Notes: a model not told the origin generated them from the sequence alone. A DNA stretch of 64,000 nt from Mesorhizobium sophorae (GCF_002270415.1 NZ_NNRI01000022.1:1178001-1242000); one strand, 5' to 3'; shown: positions 1 through 8,094, counted from the first letter of the stretch. Translations and numbers: made by a program.

Positions 1-1
1 C

Positions 2-439
2 GCCTCACAGTCAGGCACGGTACAGGAATCTTCAGTCCACACTGTTGGCGGCGTCGGCCCCGGGGAAGTGCTTATGATGATTGTCCCCGATGCTGACAAT
101 CTCGTCGTGGACGCCTTGATTCCTCCGTCGTGCATAGATGACGTCCGCCCCGGTCAACCGGTGTCGATCCGTTTCCCCGCTTTCGATGCAGGGACGACAC
201 CGACATGCCGAGGTTCGGTCAAGCGCATCTCGGCAGACCTGATTAGGGATCAGCAACGGCAGCTCTCCTATTTCTCGGCGCGGATCAATGTTGAAAACAA
301 GGCGGCTTGCTTGACGGAGGCCAAGGTTCTCAAGCCAGGTATGCCTGCCGAAGTGCACATAAGCACTGACGAACGCAGCGTCTGGTCCTATTTGCTGAAG
401 CCTCTTACGGATCAGATATCGAGGGCCTTCCGCCAATGA
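2..439 (+). CDS. HlyD-family secretion adaptor, C-terminal part (cut by window edge)
   Basis: The frame is open from the first bases of the window, so the gene starts upstream. The visible 145 residues match the C-terminal beta-barrel part of membrane fusion proteins of type I secretion systems: a segment reading VGPGEVLMMIVPDADNLVV, then a region on an input range ending in VRPGQPVSIRFPAFD, and near the end LKPGMPAEVHI, the usual closing motif of the family. These proteins span the periplasm and link an inner-membrane ABC exporter to an outer-membrane channel. The ABC partner would be expected upstream, outside the window. The protein ends in a short basic tail (LLKPLTDQISRAFRQ), normal for this family. 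Whether the complete gene is intact cannot be told here. Confidence 0.75.
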   Translation, partial: ASQSGTVQESSVHTVGGVGPGEVLMMIVPDADNLVVDALIPPSCIDDVRPGQPVSIRFPAFDAGTTPTCRGSVKRISADLIRDQQRQLSYFSARINVENKAACLTEAKVLKPGMPAEVHISTDERSVWSYLLKPLTDQISRAFRQ

Positions 440-1571
440 AGCGGCGGGAATTCTAAGCTGATCTTGACGCTCACCTCCCGCCGGAGTGCCGACGCAGGCG
501 AGCATTTCTAACGCTCCTTTGTCCACATACGAGGGAGTGCAAGAAAGCGATCCTCAATGTCTTCGCGATTGCCCTGCACTCGGTCGAGCGGCCCGACAGC
601 CATCTGGAGGGACCATTCTGACAGCCGGACCCACCGGCTGTTAGGTGCGTCATGCGTGCCGGCTGGGTCAGTATGTCCTTCGCCGACGGAATCGCAACAT
701 TCGAACGAAGACCGAGTTCCTCGCGAGACCGTTGCTTGCGGCCATCACGAAGCTGGTAGCGGTCCTCGGTAGCCCAAAATGGGCTGTTATTGAGCCGTCT
801 TCATCCCTTTGGAGGATGACGAGCGCCAAGGTCTCTGGGATCTGATAGTACTTAAAGTCGCCTGGGGCGCCCAAAGCTTGGCGAATTGGCCGCTTCAAAT
901 TCCCGACCGGCACGAGATGCTACGCTCGCATTTCCTTTGGAATGGTCAAGAGATGAGCTGGTTTAAAGATACGGAAATTCGTCGGTCTGCGAAGACTGTG
1001 ACTGAGGCCCAACGCGCCGAACGCGCCGACAAAACGGCCCGATTGAAATTGCTTCGCACTGGATTACTGGTGCCGGAGCTTGATTTCGAATTTTCGTTCA
1101 CGGAGGAGATAGATTGCTCTCTGGTTATTGCGGCATTCACCGATCCTAGGGAGACGGCCCCAGGTCCATCTCGGTCTAGATCCATCCGCAGTCTACATCG
1201 CTGATCAAAAAGATATCGATGAGCTCGTTTTCTCCTCGATTGGAGCCAGAACATCCGGACCGGCTCAGACGCCAGCATTGTGACGTTGACGGCTTGTCGC
1301 CTGCGCCTTCGCGCCAGCGAGGCCCGCCACGGTTCTGGTCGGGAGGAGAAGGTGAAAACCAATACCCGCGCGCTTCAGGACCTGAGCAATAACGGCACAA
1401 GCGAGTATCAGCGCAACCGCTACTAGCGGCGTGGGTTCAACGCAAGATTCAAAATGATAAGGGCCGCCCAGTGCTGATCCCCAACGGTCATCGCCTGGGG
1501 CCATCTGAGGCTTCGGCGTTTTGTGGCGTTCACCGATGAGATATAGCAGTCCCCGCTCCAGAGTCTCATTC
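440..1571. other. Stretch without a supported gene; decayed DNA
   Basis: No open frame here has both a credible start with ribosome binding site and protein-like composition. Short protein-like patches exist: on the plus strand around 985-1060 a run reading AKTVTEAQRAERADKTARLK resembles small lysine/arginine-rich rhizobial proteins, and on the minus strand around 700-870 a run reading YYQIPETLALVILQRDEDG looks coding. Each is surrounded by stops or shadowed by the other strand. I read this as remnants of decayed genes rather than working ones. Confidence 0.4.
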
Positions 1572-1851
1572 ATGGCTTGGAAAATTGCAGATATCGGCAT
1601 TGGCGATGAGGTGACGATAACGGCGCCCGTGCTCAGAATGCTGGATGGTGGGCGAGCAAGCGTCAGCATCCGGTCGTATGGCTTTCCCTATTCGGTCCCA
1701 GCTCAAAAGAGGGCCCAACCAGGTGACGAGTTGGAGGTTAGAGGGATAGTCAGCCGGATTGAGGAGGACTCCCAAGGTGACTGTGAAGGCTGGCGGGTTG
1801 ATTGCCGTTGATGCCGACGCGATCACTGACTGGACGCCTATTGTCTGCCAT
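1572..1851 (+). pseudogene. Unknown small protein, frameshifted
   Basis: An ATG at 1572 opens a protein-like frame (MAWKIADIGIGDEVTI..., rich in short beta-strand-like segments) that runs to the codons for SRIEED near 1770. There the sense switches to the next frame, which continues with PKVTVKAGGLIAVDADAITD. One inserted base near 1770 explains both halves. The joined product would be about 90 residues. I do not recognise the family. The frame then runs directly into the sulfotransferase remnant. Confidence 0.45.
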
Positions 1852-2343
1852 GAAGATCAGAAGGGGCTTTGGCGTACTCTGCCTAAGGGCGCGGCACCAG
1901 ACTTGAATCGGCTGTTGCAGGGTACGCGTCCTGCATCGACTGGCCCTAGGCGCATTATTGGCGTGACCTCATTGAGTTCTATCCGGACGCCCAGGTCATT
2001 CTGACATGCCGATCGCCGGAATGTTGTTGGGACAAGCTTCGAGAACGCGATCCTGGCAGGTATCAGCCAGAGCACGGATCAGGAATCGCGGGGCCTTACC
2101 TTAATCTCTAGGAACGTCTTCGGCACTCGGCCGCATGATCGCGCCAATGCCATCGCCGCCTACGGAGCCAATGTAAGGGCGGTCATTGCAACGATTCCGT
2201 CGGGTCAGCTGCTGGTCCACAATCTGGGCGACGAATGGGGGCCGCTCTGCCTGCATCTTGGTGTGCCAGTGCCGGACCATTCCTATCCCAATCGCAACAA
2301 CCCCAACGACTTGCAATCGGCTCTTGCACACAGAACGAGTTAA
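1846..2343 (+). pseudogene. Sulfotransferase-family remnant with several frameshifts and stops
   Basis: Pieces of one sulfotransferase-like protein follow each other in order but in changing frames: CHEDQKGLWRTLPKGAAPD (about 1846-1905), LESAVAGYASCIDWP (about 1903-1950), HYWRDLIEFYPDAQVILTCR (about 1955-2020), then FGTRPHDRANAIAAYGANVR and LLVHNLGDEWGPLCLHLGVP (about 2119-2280), ending at TAA 2341. The layout matches the P-loop sulfotransferase family in which a WPA.xFW..L motif, a VILT.R.P motif and a conserved LGVPVP near the C-terminus are typical. The N-terminal PAPS-binding part (GxGRTGTxSL) is missing. At least two in-frame stops (after DWP and after PYLNL) and two shifts make it non-functional. 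Confidence 0.65.
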
Positions 2344-2622
2344 CCGTCTGCAATCGTCAGGTCACGACTATCTTCGCGACGACGGTCAGAACCGGGCTTG
2401 GGCTAACATAAAATTTTTTTGACCCAGAGGGACCGGCGTTCCATCAATTTTCAACGACGGCTTACATCTCGGCCATTGAGGGTCTCTTTCCACAACGAAG
2501 CTGACATAGAAAGACCAACAGATTTCGGCTCCCTCTGCGGGGCGCGCCGTCAGCGGTTTGGGTCATTGGTCAGTCCAAAGCCCCGCCGCTCCAAGGCCGC
2601 CCCATACACGATCGAAAACAGT
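2342..2622. other. Intergenic stretch, nothing recognised
   Basis: Between the sulfotransferase remnant and the terminator of the PRC-barrel gene I see no coding frame with a start signal, no repeat and no RNA-like structure. Confidence 0.4.
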
Positions 2623-2651
2623 GTGGCCCGCGCCTAAACAGCGCGGGCCAC
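2623..2651 (-). terminator. Hairpin terminator of the PRC-barrel gene
   Basis: A perfect 11-bp inverted repeat, GTGGCCCGCGC and GCGCGGGCCAC, with a 7-base loop. It lies 9 bases beyond the stop codon of the minus-strand PRC-barrel gene and is followed on that strand by ACACTGTTTTCG, a short T-containing tail. Confidence 0.75.
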
Positions 2652-2659
2652 GTTGGGGT

Positions 2660-3529
2660 CTACTGGCCAACAACGATCCGCTGCTTGTCGCGATTCTGCG
2701 CGTAGGTGCCCTTGTCATAGGCAGTCTGCGCCTCAAGCTGGGCCTTTGTGAGGTTTGTGTAGAGATACCGGTTGCCATCCTTGTCGGACAGGAACTTCAA
2801 TTTCTCCAAGCCAACAGCAACTGGCTTTTCGCCCATGCCGAGGAAGCCGCCGACGTCGACGACCACGGCATCCACCTTCTTGTCGCCGCCCAGGACGACG
2901 TCGCCGATCTCGCCGACTTTTGCATCGTCTGCTCCATAGACTGTGGTGCCAATGAAATCCTTGGTGCTGATTTTGTCCACCGGCATCTCGGTCAGCGAAG
3001 ACTTGTCGATTGCCGCGGTGGCCGTGTTGTCCGTCGTGGCTGGAGCCGGCTTGTTGGCCGCGGCGGTGGCAGCTGCATCGTTGTTGGGCGATGCCGATGC
3101 GGTGTCGTAGACTTTCAAGTCAAAATCTTGCTGGGCCTGAAGGTCCTCCTTGGTGGTCTTTGCGACCAACCAGCGATCACCCTTCTTCTCGACCCACTCG
3201 GCCTTGCTGAAATCGTAGGCGACGTTCTTTTCCCCCAAGCCCAGGAACCCGCCTACGCCGATGATGATGTACTTGGCTTTGCCGTCCTTGGAGAGGACGA
3301 TGTCTTTGACATCACCTATCTTCTCGGCATTGTCTGCGGCGCTATCATAGACGTCGGCGCCTATGATCTTGGTGACCAGGCTGCCGTCTGCAACGGCCGC
3401 CGGCGCCGTCGCCGCAGTGGTCGTGGCGGTGGCAGGTTTGGTGGCGTTTTCAGCGGCGGCCCCCGATACCCACATGCCAGACGACAGAAGGGTTGCTACT
3501 GCGGTGGTAGCCAAAAGTTTGCTGATCAT
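2660..3529 (-). CDS. Exported protein with two PRC-barrel domains
   Basis: The 289-residue product starts with a clear signal peptide (MISKLLATTAVATLLSSG, cleavage near AAAEN), followed by an Ala/Thr-rich linker. Two PRC-barrel domains follow, about residues 50-140 and 185-275, each with the motif GDVxDIVL or GEIGDVVL and the diagnostic GVGGFLGLGEKNV / DVGGFLGMGEKPV. They are separated by an Ala/Pro/Thr linker. PRC-barrel proteins of this two-domain exported kind are common in Rhizobiales and are thought to act at the envelope; the exact role is unknown. An EcfG-type promoter lies about 90 bases upstream and a strong terminator follows, so this is a single-gene unit of the stress regulon. Confidence 0.85.
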   Translation of the reverse strand: MISKLLATTAVATLLSSGMWVSGAAAENATKPATATTTAATAPAAVADGSLVTKIIGADVYDSAADNAEKIGDVKDIVLSKDGKAKYIIIGVGGFLGLGEKNVAYDFSKAEWVEKKGDRWLVAKTTKEDLQAQQDFDLKVYDTASASPNNDAAATAAANKPAPATTDNTATAAIDKSSLTEMPVDKISTKDFIGTTVYGADDAKVGEIGDVVLGGDKKVDAVVVDVGGFLGMGEKPVAVGLEKLKFLSDKDGNRYLYTNLTKAQLEAQTAYDKGTYAQNRDKQRIVVGQ

Positions 3530-3620
3530 GGTACGTTTCCTTGTGCGTTAGTGTTGATGCACGCCGCGTTCGGCCGAACCATTGCAGGGAGGCTGGACGC
3601 GGCACAGTTTGCGACGTCAC

Positions 3621-3645
3621 AACGGGCCGCACGATGTGAAGTTCC
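3621..3645 (-). promoter_or_regulatory. EcfG-type stress promoter for the PRC-barrel gene
   Basis: On the minus strand the sequence reads GGAAC, 16 bases, CGTT. This is an exact match to the promoter recognised by the general-stress sigma factor EcfG of alphaproteobacteria. It ends about 90 bases upstream of the start codon at 3529. Confidence 0.7.
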
Positions 3646-3851
3646 TTTGGAATTCGGAAGTCGCCTGAGATGGCTAGTGTGACTCGCGTTAACCGCAGCG
3701 GAGTTGTCGGCATCCGAAACGCCAAGTTAGATTCCCTGCTGCGACTCGCATTTTTCCGTGCGTATACGGAACCTGTATCGCGGAAACCTTGTTGGCTCCC
3801 CTCCCGAGCCGATTTGCTGTTCGAGGAAAGGGGAAAACTAGGCAGAATCCT

Positions 3852-4087
3852 GGCGTCGGCTGGCTGGCAGCAATCATCAGCGGTATCGCGGGATGGCTCG
3901 CCGAGATCATGAAGAGCAACATGGGCGTGCTTATGAGCATCATCTTGGGGATCGTGGGGGCCATTGTCGTCAACCTCATCCCCTGAGCGTGCTTGGCATA
4001 TCGTTGGCCGGCTGGCTCGGCTATCTGGTCGCCGGCTTCATCGGCGCTTGCATCTTGATCGCGGTGGCCCGAGCGACAAAACGCTAA
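3852..4087 (+). pseudogene. GlsB/YeaQ/YmgE-type membrane protein, frameshifted
   Basis: The first half (frame through 3986) reads GWLAAIISGIAGWLAEIMK and SIILGIVGAIVVNL, the glycine-rich helices of the transglycosylase-associated/GlsB stress protein family. The frame then meets a stop, while the next frame continues the same protein as LSVLGISLAGWLGYLVAGF and ends at 4087. One base change near 3980 explains the break. No proper start codon precedes the first helix. An intact protein would be about 80 residues with three membrane helices. Confidence 0.65.
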
Positions 4088-4117
4088 TCCGCGAACGATT
4101 GCGGTCACGCTCAACCT

Positions 4118-4142
4118 GAGCCCTTCGCCCGACGAAGGGCTC
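4118..4142 (+). terminator. Hairpin terminator after the GlsB remnant
   Basis: A perfect 10-bp inverted repeat GAGCCCTTCG / CGAAGGGCTC with loop CCCGA starts 31 bases past the stop of the GlsB remnant. No T-run follows, so rho-independent strength is uncertain. Confidence 0.5.
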
Positions 4143-4145
4143 AGA

Positions 4146-4379
4146 CTCCCTCAGCTCGCAGCATGTTCCCGTACCGAACAAGCCGCTGCCGTCGGCGGCT
4201 TGGGTGGTGCGGCGATCGGTGCCGCGGTGGCCGGCGATCCGGTATAAGGTGCTGTCGTTGGTGGTGCAGTCGGCGCGATAGCCGGTGCAGTGATCGGTCA
4301 CGCCAGCGAGGCCGGCCAACGCCGGTATCGCGATCGTCATGGCCGGGTTTACATTGCCCGGTGCCCGTAAGGCTACTGA
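4146..4379 (+). pseudogene. YMGG-like glycine-zipper lipoprotein, broken copy
   Basis: Read in the frame of TGT at 4164 the translation is ACSRTEQAAAVGGLGGAAIG, then AAVAGDPV, stop (TAA 4245), then a second glycine-zipper run and YRDRHGRVYIARCP, stop (TAA 4368), GY, stop (4377). This is nearly residue for residue the intact minus-strand gene at 10389-10640, with a Lys codon and an Asp codon turned into TAA. The signal peptide part is not recognisable. It is a dead copy of the same gene in opposite orientation. Confidence 0.8.
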
Positions 4380-4769
4380 TGCCTGGCGCGTGATTTGTCG
4401 CGATCACGTGCCTTCGATCAAGGAAGGACAACTGGATGGCCTATAAAGACAAAACACCGTTCGCTCTGGTGTCTCAGCGCTGCCGCGATTTCCTTGGGGC
4501 CCACACCGGCCACTTGCGGGAAAGGATCGAGGCTCCCCACGTCGCCTAAATTTGGCTTATCGCCCGGCCGGCCTCTTTGTTGCAGCCGCGGTTCCGGTTT
4601 GGAACGCCGGCGGGCAATACAGCCAAATGGCCCAGCCTGCAAAAATCCTCTCTGCCCTCAAGGTTGCACGGCAACGGGCGGGTGGTTTAAACCAACTTAG
4701 TATCACTTTTCGCTGTTTGCATGGTTGTCAGATCTAGACGGTATATGACGCAACGCTAAATCAATCCCT
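4380..4769. other. Intergenic stretch, nothing recognised
   Basis: About 390 bases with only low-quality open frames on both strands (Arg/Pro/Cys-rich translations without start signals). I find no promoter, repeat or RNA-like feature that I can support. Confidence 0.4.
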
Positions 4770-5237
4770 ATGGTACGTTTTCTGCTGAGCCTCGTTCCGG
4801 TCCTATTTTGTAGCACGCTTCTTCAGGCCCAAGCGTGGCAGCCCTTCGGTGTCAGGCAGCTTGGCTTCACATTCGATGTTCCCCCGGCTTTTGTGCTGAC
4901 ACAGCGTTCCGACCAAGGCGCGGCTTTTCAGGGCGAAAACGATGCCTTCCTCGCGGTTTGGGGCGCCAGAATCGGGAACGCCAGTTTTCGCGCAGAGATC
5001 GAGCATCGCATGATTGAGGACGAAAAGGCTGGCTGGAGGCTAACCTATCGACGCCTCACCCCGAGGTGGGCCAGTTACTCCGGTGTCAAGGAGGGCCAGA
5101 TCCGATATGTCCGCGCTATCGCGGTCTGCAACGACCGAGCCGCTCTCTTCACCATAAATTACAGCAGATCGGAAAAAATCCCGTACGACCCTGTTGTTAT
5201 CCAGATGGTGCGATCCCTGAAAGCGGAAGGTTGCTAA
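4770..5237 (+). CDS. Exported protein of unknown function, rhizobial family
   Basis: The 155-residue product begins with a signal peptide (MVRFLLSLVPVLFCSTLLQAQA). The mature part has the pattern of a small secreted rhizobial family: an F-x-V-P start segment, then a VKEGQIRYVRAIAVCN strand and a C-terminal YDPVVIQMVRSLK helix. The protein at 51371-51844 shares the same outline (GLKDGKIFYERR ... KYDPLVGAIAGSLK), so the two are distant paralogs. One cysteine pair (Cys near residue 119 and the last residue) could form a disulfide. No function can be given. No clear ribosome binding site is seen before the ATG. Confidence 0.7.
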   Translation: MVRFLLSLVPVLFCSTLLQAQAWQPFGVRQLGFTFDVPPAFVLTQRSDQGAAFQGENDAFLAVWGARIGNASFRAEIEHRMIEDEKAGWRLTYRRLTPRWASYSGVKEGQIRYVRAIAVCNDRAALFTINYSRSEKIPYDPVVIQMVRSLKAEGC

Positions 5238-5403
5238 GCTGAACCCGCAGTTCGAGGTAGCAAAGCTCCTTACTTCGTAGGCAGAAGAATGCGGCACATA
5301 GCGCGCACAGACGCCTCACAGAAAGTGCAACAAGAGCCTGGTTGGGCAACCGCATTCTCGGTTCTGTAGATCTAGGCTAGGCACATGGATCTCGAGCTAG
5401 GGA

Positions 5404-5586
5404 TTATCGTTGCGGCGTAGATATTGGTGACGGCTTCGACGGGTTTTCCAGCAGTCTCGATGACCGCTGAAGCCTCGAAGATCTTTGCTTGGTCGTTGGT
5501 TCTACCTTGGCGACAATCGGCCTTTTCGCGATGAGGTAGTCGGCTCTATTTGTCCGATAATCTTCTTTATGGGTTCGGGTTGTCAT
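5404..5586 (-). CDS. Small basic protein, unknown, stress-promoter driven
   Basis: A 60-residue frame starts at an ATG preceded by CGGAGGAAATCGAG, a strong ribosome binding site. The product is hydrophilic and basic (MTTRTHKEDYRTNRADYLIA..., two RSSRLQ/RSSRLL repeats, Pro/Ser-rich end) with no membrane segment. An exact EcfG-type promoter (17-base spacer) lies 26-51 bases upstream, which argues that this is a real gene. No family is recognised. Confidence 0.55.
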   Translation of the reverse strand: MTTRTHKEDYRTNRADYLIAKRPIVAKVEPTTKQRSSRLQRSSRLLENPSKPSPISTPQR

Positions 5587-5611
5587 CTCGATTTCCTCCG
5601 GGTGAAGATGC

Positions 5612-5637
5612 AACGCGGCCGAGCACCTACTCGTTCC
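5612..5637 (-). promoter_or_regulatory. EcfG-type stress promoter for the small gene at 5404-5586
   Basis: Minus strand: GGAAC, 17 bases, CGTT. Both elements match the EcfG consensus exactly and the spacer is one of the two allowed lengths. Confidence 0.65.
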
Positions 5638-5880
5638 GGGTGTCAGCCTTTCGGCCAATCTATTCTCCGGACACATCGTACAATGCACGGATCAGCTAAA
5701 AGCGAGAGCCATCCTATTCAACGTAAAGCTATAGCGGTCCGCGAATTCGTCGGCCTCATACGATCGAGAGCGACTTTTTCTGATCTGGGGTCATGCGGCT
5801 GTGCCGCGCGGCAAACCAAGACGGATGCGTTGCCCCTCGGCAAAGGCTAGCGCGTAAGCCTCTATTTCAAAGGAGCTGAC
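5638..5880. other. Intergenic stretch, nothing recognised
   Basis: Upstream of the promoter at 5612-5637 only short frames with poor composition are present. No repeat or RNA-like structure was seen. Confidence 0.35.
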
Positions 5881-6090
5881 ATGGGCCTTGCCATTTCTCG
5901 GACGAACCACTCGCCCATGCTTTCCATAATTTCAACGGAGTGGGACCCAGGTCCGGGGTCTCATCAAGCATGGCTTTCTTCCCTTTGGTGGGCGAAAGCA
6001 CCTGAGTTGACTTTCAAGCGTCCGTATGCCGGAGGAGGCGGACGACCTAATCAATATAAGCTACCGGAGCGCATTGCCCATAACATTTGA
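5881..6090 (+). CDS. Possible small protein, unknown
   Basis: An ATG preceded by AAAGGAGCTGAC, a good ribosome binding site at proper distance, opens a 69-codon frame (MGLAISRTNHSPML...). The composition (several Trp, Pro, Gly) is not strongly protein-like, and I recognise no family. The ribosome binding site is the main support; it may be a remnant. Confidence 0.3.
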   Translation: MGLAISRTNHSPMLSIISTEWDPGPGSHQAWLSSLWWAKAPELTFKRPYAGGGGRPNQYKLPERIAHNI

Positions 6091-6124
6091 TAGGTGGTTT
6101 AGACGGCACGGGGGTCTAAAGCGC

Positions 6125-6149
6125 GGAACATTTTAGCAAGAGCCGCATT
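6125..6149 (+). promoter_or_regulatory. EcfG-like promoter for the small gene at 6180
   Basis: GGAAC, 16 bases, CATT: one mismatch in the -10 element against the EcfG consensus. It ends 30 bases before the TTG start at 6180. Confidence 0.45.
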
Positions 6150-6179
6150 CCATCGGTCAGCTAGCTAAGGGAGGCTTTC

Positions 6180-6314
6180 TTGACCCAACGGCGGGTCGAC
6201 AAGGAACGGATCGAGCGAGCAGATAGGGAGTCCAAACTTGCGATAGAGGCAGAGCGTCTGGCCCGCAAGAAGTCCTCGAGGCGTCGCCAAGAAGCCAACG
6301 CGAAAGATTATTGA
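6180..6314 (+). CDS. Small charged protein, TTG start
   Basis: A TTG codon follows AAGGGAGG at a 5-base spacing and opens a 44-residue frame with strongly coding character: MTQRRVDKERIERADRESKL then AIEAERLARKKSSRRRQEA, a single charged helix likely to form a coiled coil. The stop is TGA at 6312. The upstream EcfG-like promoter supports it. Function unknown. Confidence 0.5.
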   Translation: MTQRRVDKERIERADRESKLAIEAERLARKKSSRRRQEANAKDY

Positions 6315-6524
6315 GGTCGACTGAGCAACAAACCGAAAGTCTTCGCGAGCTGAGCACATGCGAAATCAACTTCCTCGATCAAGGACGAAGGGCCGATGTC
6401 ATTTCGGTCGACGAGATAACCCACAAGCTCTCGGTATCAATCGGAGGAGTCGCCATCTGAGCCTCACCGCGCTTGTACCGTTCGGCCTGACCAATTCGGT
6501 TACTTATGCCCTTTCGGTTGCGGT

Positions 6525-6704
6525 GTTGTACTCATACAAGGCTATCGCGACACCGCCGCCATCCACGCCAAGCTTGACGAGATCATCATTGCACTCGACG
6601 AAACCAGAAACGACGTTGTCGGCATGGAGCATGCTGATCCGGAGGAGATTAGGGAAAAGCTCGTGAAGCTGGAAGAGGAAGCGGCCCAAAAACTTGGGCC
6701 ATGA
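6525..6704 (+). pseudogene. Low-affinity iron permease family, C-terminal remnant
   Basis: The frame reads VVLIQGYRDTAAIHAKLDEI, then IALDETRNDVVGMEHADPEE and KLVKLEEEAAQKLGP before TGA at 6702. A membrane end of FLIQ..NRDTAAIQLKLDELI followed by a short charged tail is the signature C-terminus of the small low-affinity iron permease-like proteins (about 130-150 residues) found in Rhizobiales. The membrane part upstream is absent, and there is no start codon. Confidence 0.6.
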
Positions 6705-6894
6705 CGGGAGCGACAGAATGTCGGTCCGCGCCCGCCGAGGAGCGTCCGCTGCTTTGGGCAGATTTCTCGATTGTCACCGTCTCGTCATCGATCGGGCTGC
6801 CCTCGCCAGTAACCTCGATCCCCGCCAAGCGCTAAGTGCAGGGCACGGCCTGAGGGGCCTTGTCCAACATTCGTTTCAAAACCATCTATGCAGC

Positions 6895-7476
6895 ATGATC
6901 TCCAAAGCCTCTTATTTTCAGTTTGATCTGTTCGGTTCGGCCAACGCATTGCCGAACGGCTTCCACTACCTGCCGGAACTTATCACGCCTGAGGATGAGG
7001 CATTTCTCGTGTCCGCGCTCCAGGAGTTGACGTTCGAACCGTTCGATTTCGACGGCCACCTCGCCAATCGCCATGTCGTCAGCTTCGGAACGCGCTATGA
7101 CTATCAGCGGCGTCAGGTGGTCGAGGCGCCCATGCCGGAATTTCTTCTGCCGCTTCGGCAGAAGGTCGCTGCGTTTGCGTGCGTCCCTGAACAGAACTTG
7201 GCTCAGATGCTGATCAACGAATATCGTCCAGGCGCCGGCATTGGGTGGCATCGCGACAAACCGCACTATGAGTTGATTGCGGGCGTGTCGCTTCTGGCAC
7301 CGTGTGACTTCAGGCTGCGTCGTAAGAACGGGGACAGATGGGATCGTCAGACCATCACGGTTGAACCGCGGTCAGCCTATCTCATGTCAGGCCCGGCGCG
7401 CAGCGAATGGGAACACAGCATTCCGCCTTTGGCCAAGCATCGCTATTCAGTCACGCTGCGAACATTGCGGCTGTAG
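6895..7476 (+). CDS. AlkB-family 2-oxoglutarate/Fe(II) dioxygenase
   Basis: The 193-residue product carries the AlkB fold signatures: substrate-lid segment ending in VVSFGTRYDY, then NEYRPGAGIGWHRDKPHY with the iron ligands His and Asp of HxD, a distal ligand His in EWEHSIPP, and the 2-oxoglutarate-binding Arg pair in RYSVTLRTLR. AlkB proteins oxidatively demethylate alkylated bases in DNA or RNA. The length equals that of compact bacterial AlkB homologs. The frame is open further upstream, but the ATG at 6895 begins the family-like sequence (MISKASYFQFDLFGS). It lies beyond the iron-permease remnant and stands alone. Confidence 0.85.
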   Translation: MISKASYFQFDLFGSANALPNGFHYLPELITPEDEAFLVSALQELTFEPFDFDGHLANRHVVSFGTRYDYQRRQVVEAPMPEFLLPLRQKVAAFACVPEQNLAQMLINEYRPGAGIGWHRDKPHYELIAGVSLLAPCDFRLRRKNGDRWDRQTITVEPRSAYLMSGPARSEWEHSIPPLAKHRYSVTLRTLRL

Positions 7477-7548
7477 GCCAAAATCAAATGCGTGGGCGGC
7501 GCGTTCGGACCGGCAAGCACTGCAGAGGGGATCCGGCGAGCCGAAATA

Positions 7549-7848
7549 TCAATCCGCAGTCTTGCCTAATGTGTCGGCGACGACCGCACCGCGCTTGCCC
7601 ATGGGCAGGGCAGGGCCCGTGGTCGAGTCGACAGCCGTCTGATGTTCCATCTCCGCGTTGATGGCGGCGCCGGCAATAAGGATGATGACTGAAATCCAAG
7701 TCCACATCATCAAGCCGACCACCGCGCCAAGCGATTCGTACGTGGCGTTGTAGTTGGCGAAATGCTGCAGATAGAACGAGAAGAGCCACGATGCCCCGAT
7801 CCAGACAGTGGTCGCGATCAAGGCTCCCCAACTCAGCCATCGCCACGC
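7549..7848 (-). pseudogene. YihY/BrkB-family membrane protein, C-terminal fragment
   Basis: The fragment begins without a start at WRWLSWGALIATTVWIGASW and continues through YNATYESLGAVVGLMMWTW, IILIAGAAINAEMEHQTAVD and ALPMGKRGAVVADTLGK. This is the last third of the YihY family (normally about 300-350 residues, six membrane helices). The upstream two thirds are gone; the 5' end merges with the end of the small gene at 7833-8039. A complete YihY gene lies at 10965-11966, but its C-terminus differs, so the fragment is a different paralog. Confidence 0.75.
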
Positions 7849-8039
7849 TTCTCAATCTCATATGTCACCCAGCGGCATAACATGCCGATGATCGATAAAG
7901 CGGCGCCGCCAACCAGGCAGGCTGTGAGCACAAAGCTTTTCGAAGCGCTCGACCAGCTTACGAGGGCGAGCATGATCACGCACGCCGTCGAGATGAGATA
8001 ACCCACTCCCTTCAGCATGTGCAAAGAAGCTTTCGTCAT
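7833..8039 (-). CDS. Small two-helix membrane protein, unknown
   Basis: The ATG follows GGAGAGGTTCCGAT, a good ribosome binding site. The 68-residue product has a short N-terminal segment, a helix around GYLISTACVIMLALVSW and a second around FVLTACLVGGAALSIIGML, ending in a charged tail (RWVTYEIEKRGDG). No family is recognised. An EcfG-like promoter lies 31 bases upstream. The last bases overlap the 5' end of the YihY fragment. Confidence 0.6.
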   Translation of the reverse strand: MTKASLHMLKGVGYLISTACVIMLALVSWSSASKSFVLTACLVGGAALSIIGMLCRWVTYEIEKRGDG

Positions 8040-8069
8040 ATCGGAACCTCTCCTTAGTCGGCTCTTTGG

Positions 8070-8094
8070 AACATTCCGTGCGCTCTGAAGTTCC
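8070..8094 (-). promoter_or_regulatory. EcfG-like promoter for the small membrane protein
   Basis: Minus strand: GGAAC, 16 bases, TGTT; one mismatch to the consensus. It sits between the left end of the insertion sequence and the gene at 7833-8039. Confidence 0.5.

Noticed and set aside
668-1204. Open frames on both strands (81 and 131 codons) with partly protein-like sequence
   Set aside because: They overlap each other, start at GTG or TTG without ribosome binding sites and match no family I know. Treated as remnants.
2558-3682. Long plus-strand open frame of 374 codons
   Set aside because: It is the mirror of the minus-strand PRC-barrel gene, which has a signal peptide, clear domains, promoter and terminator.
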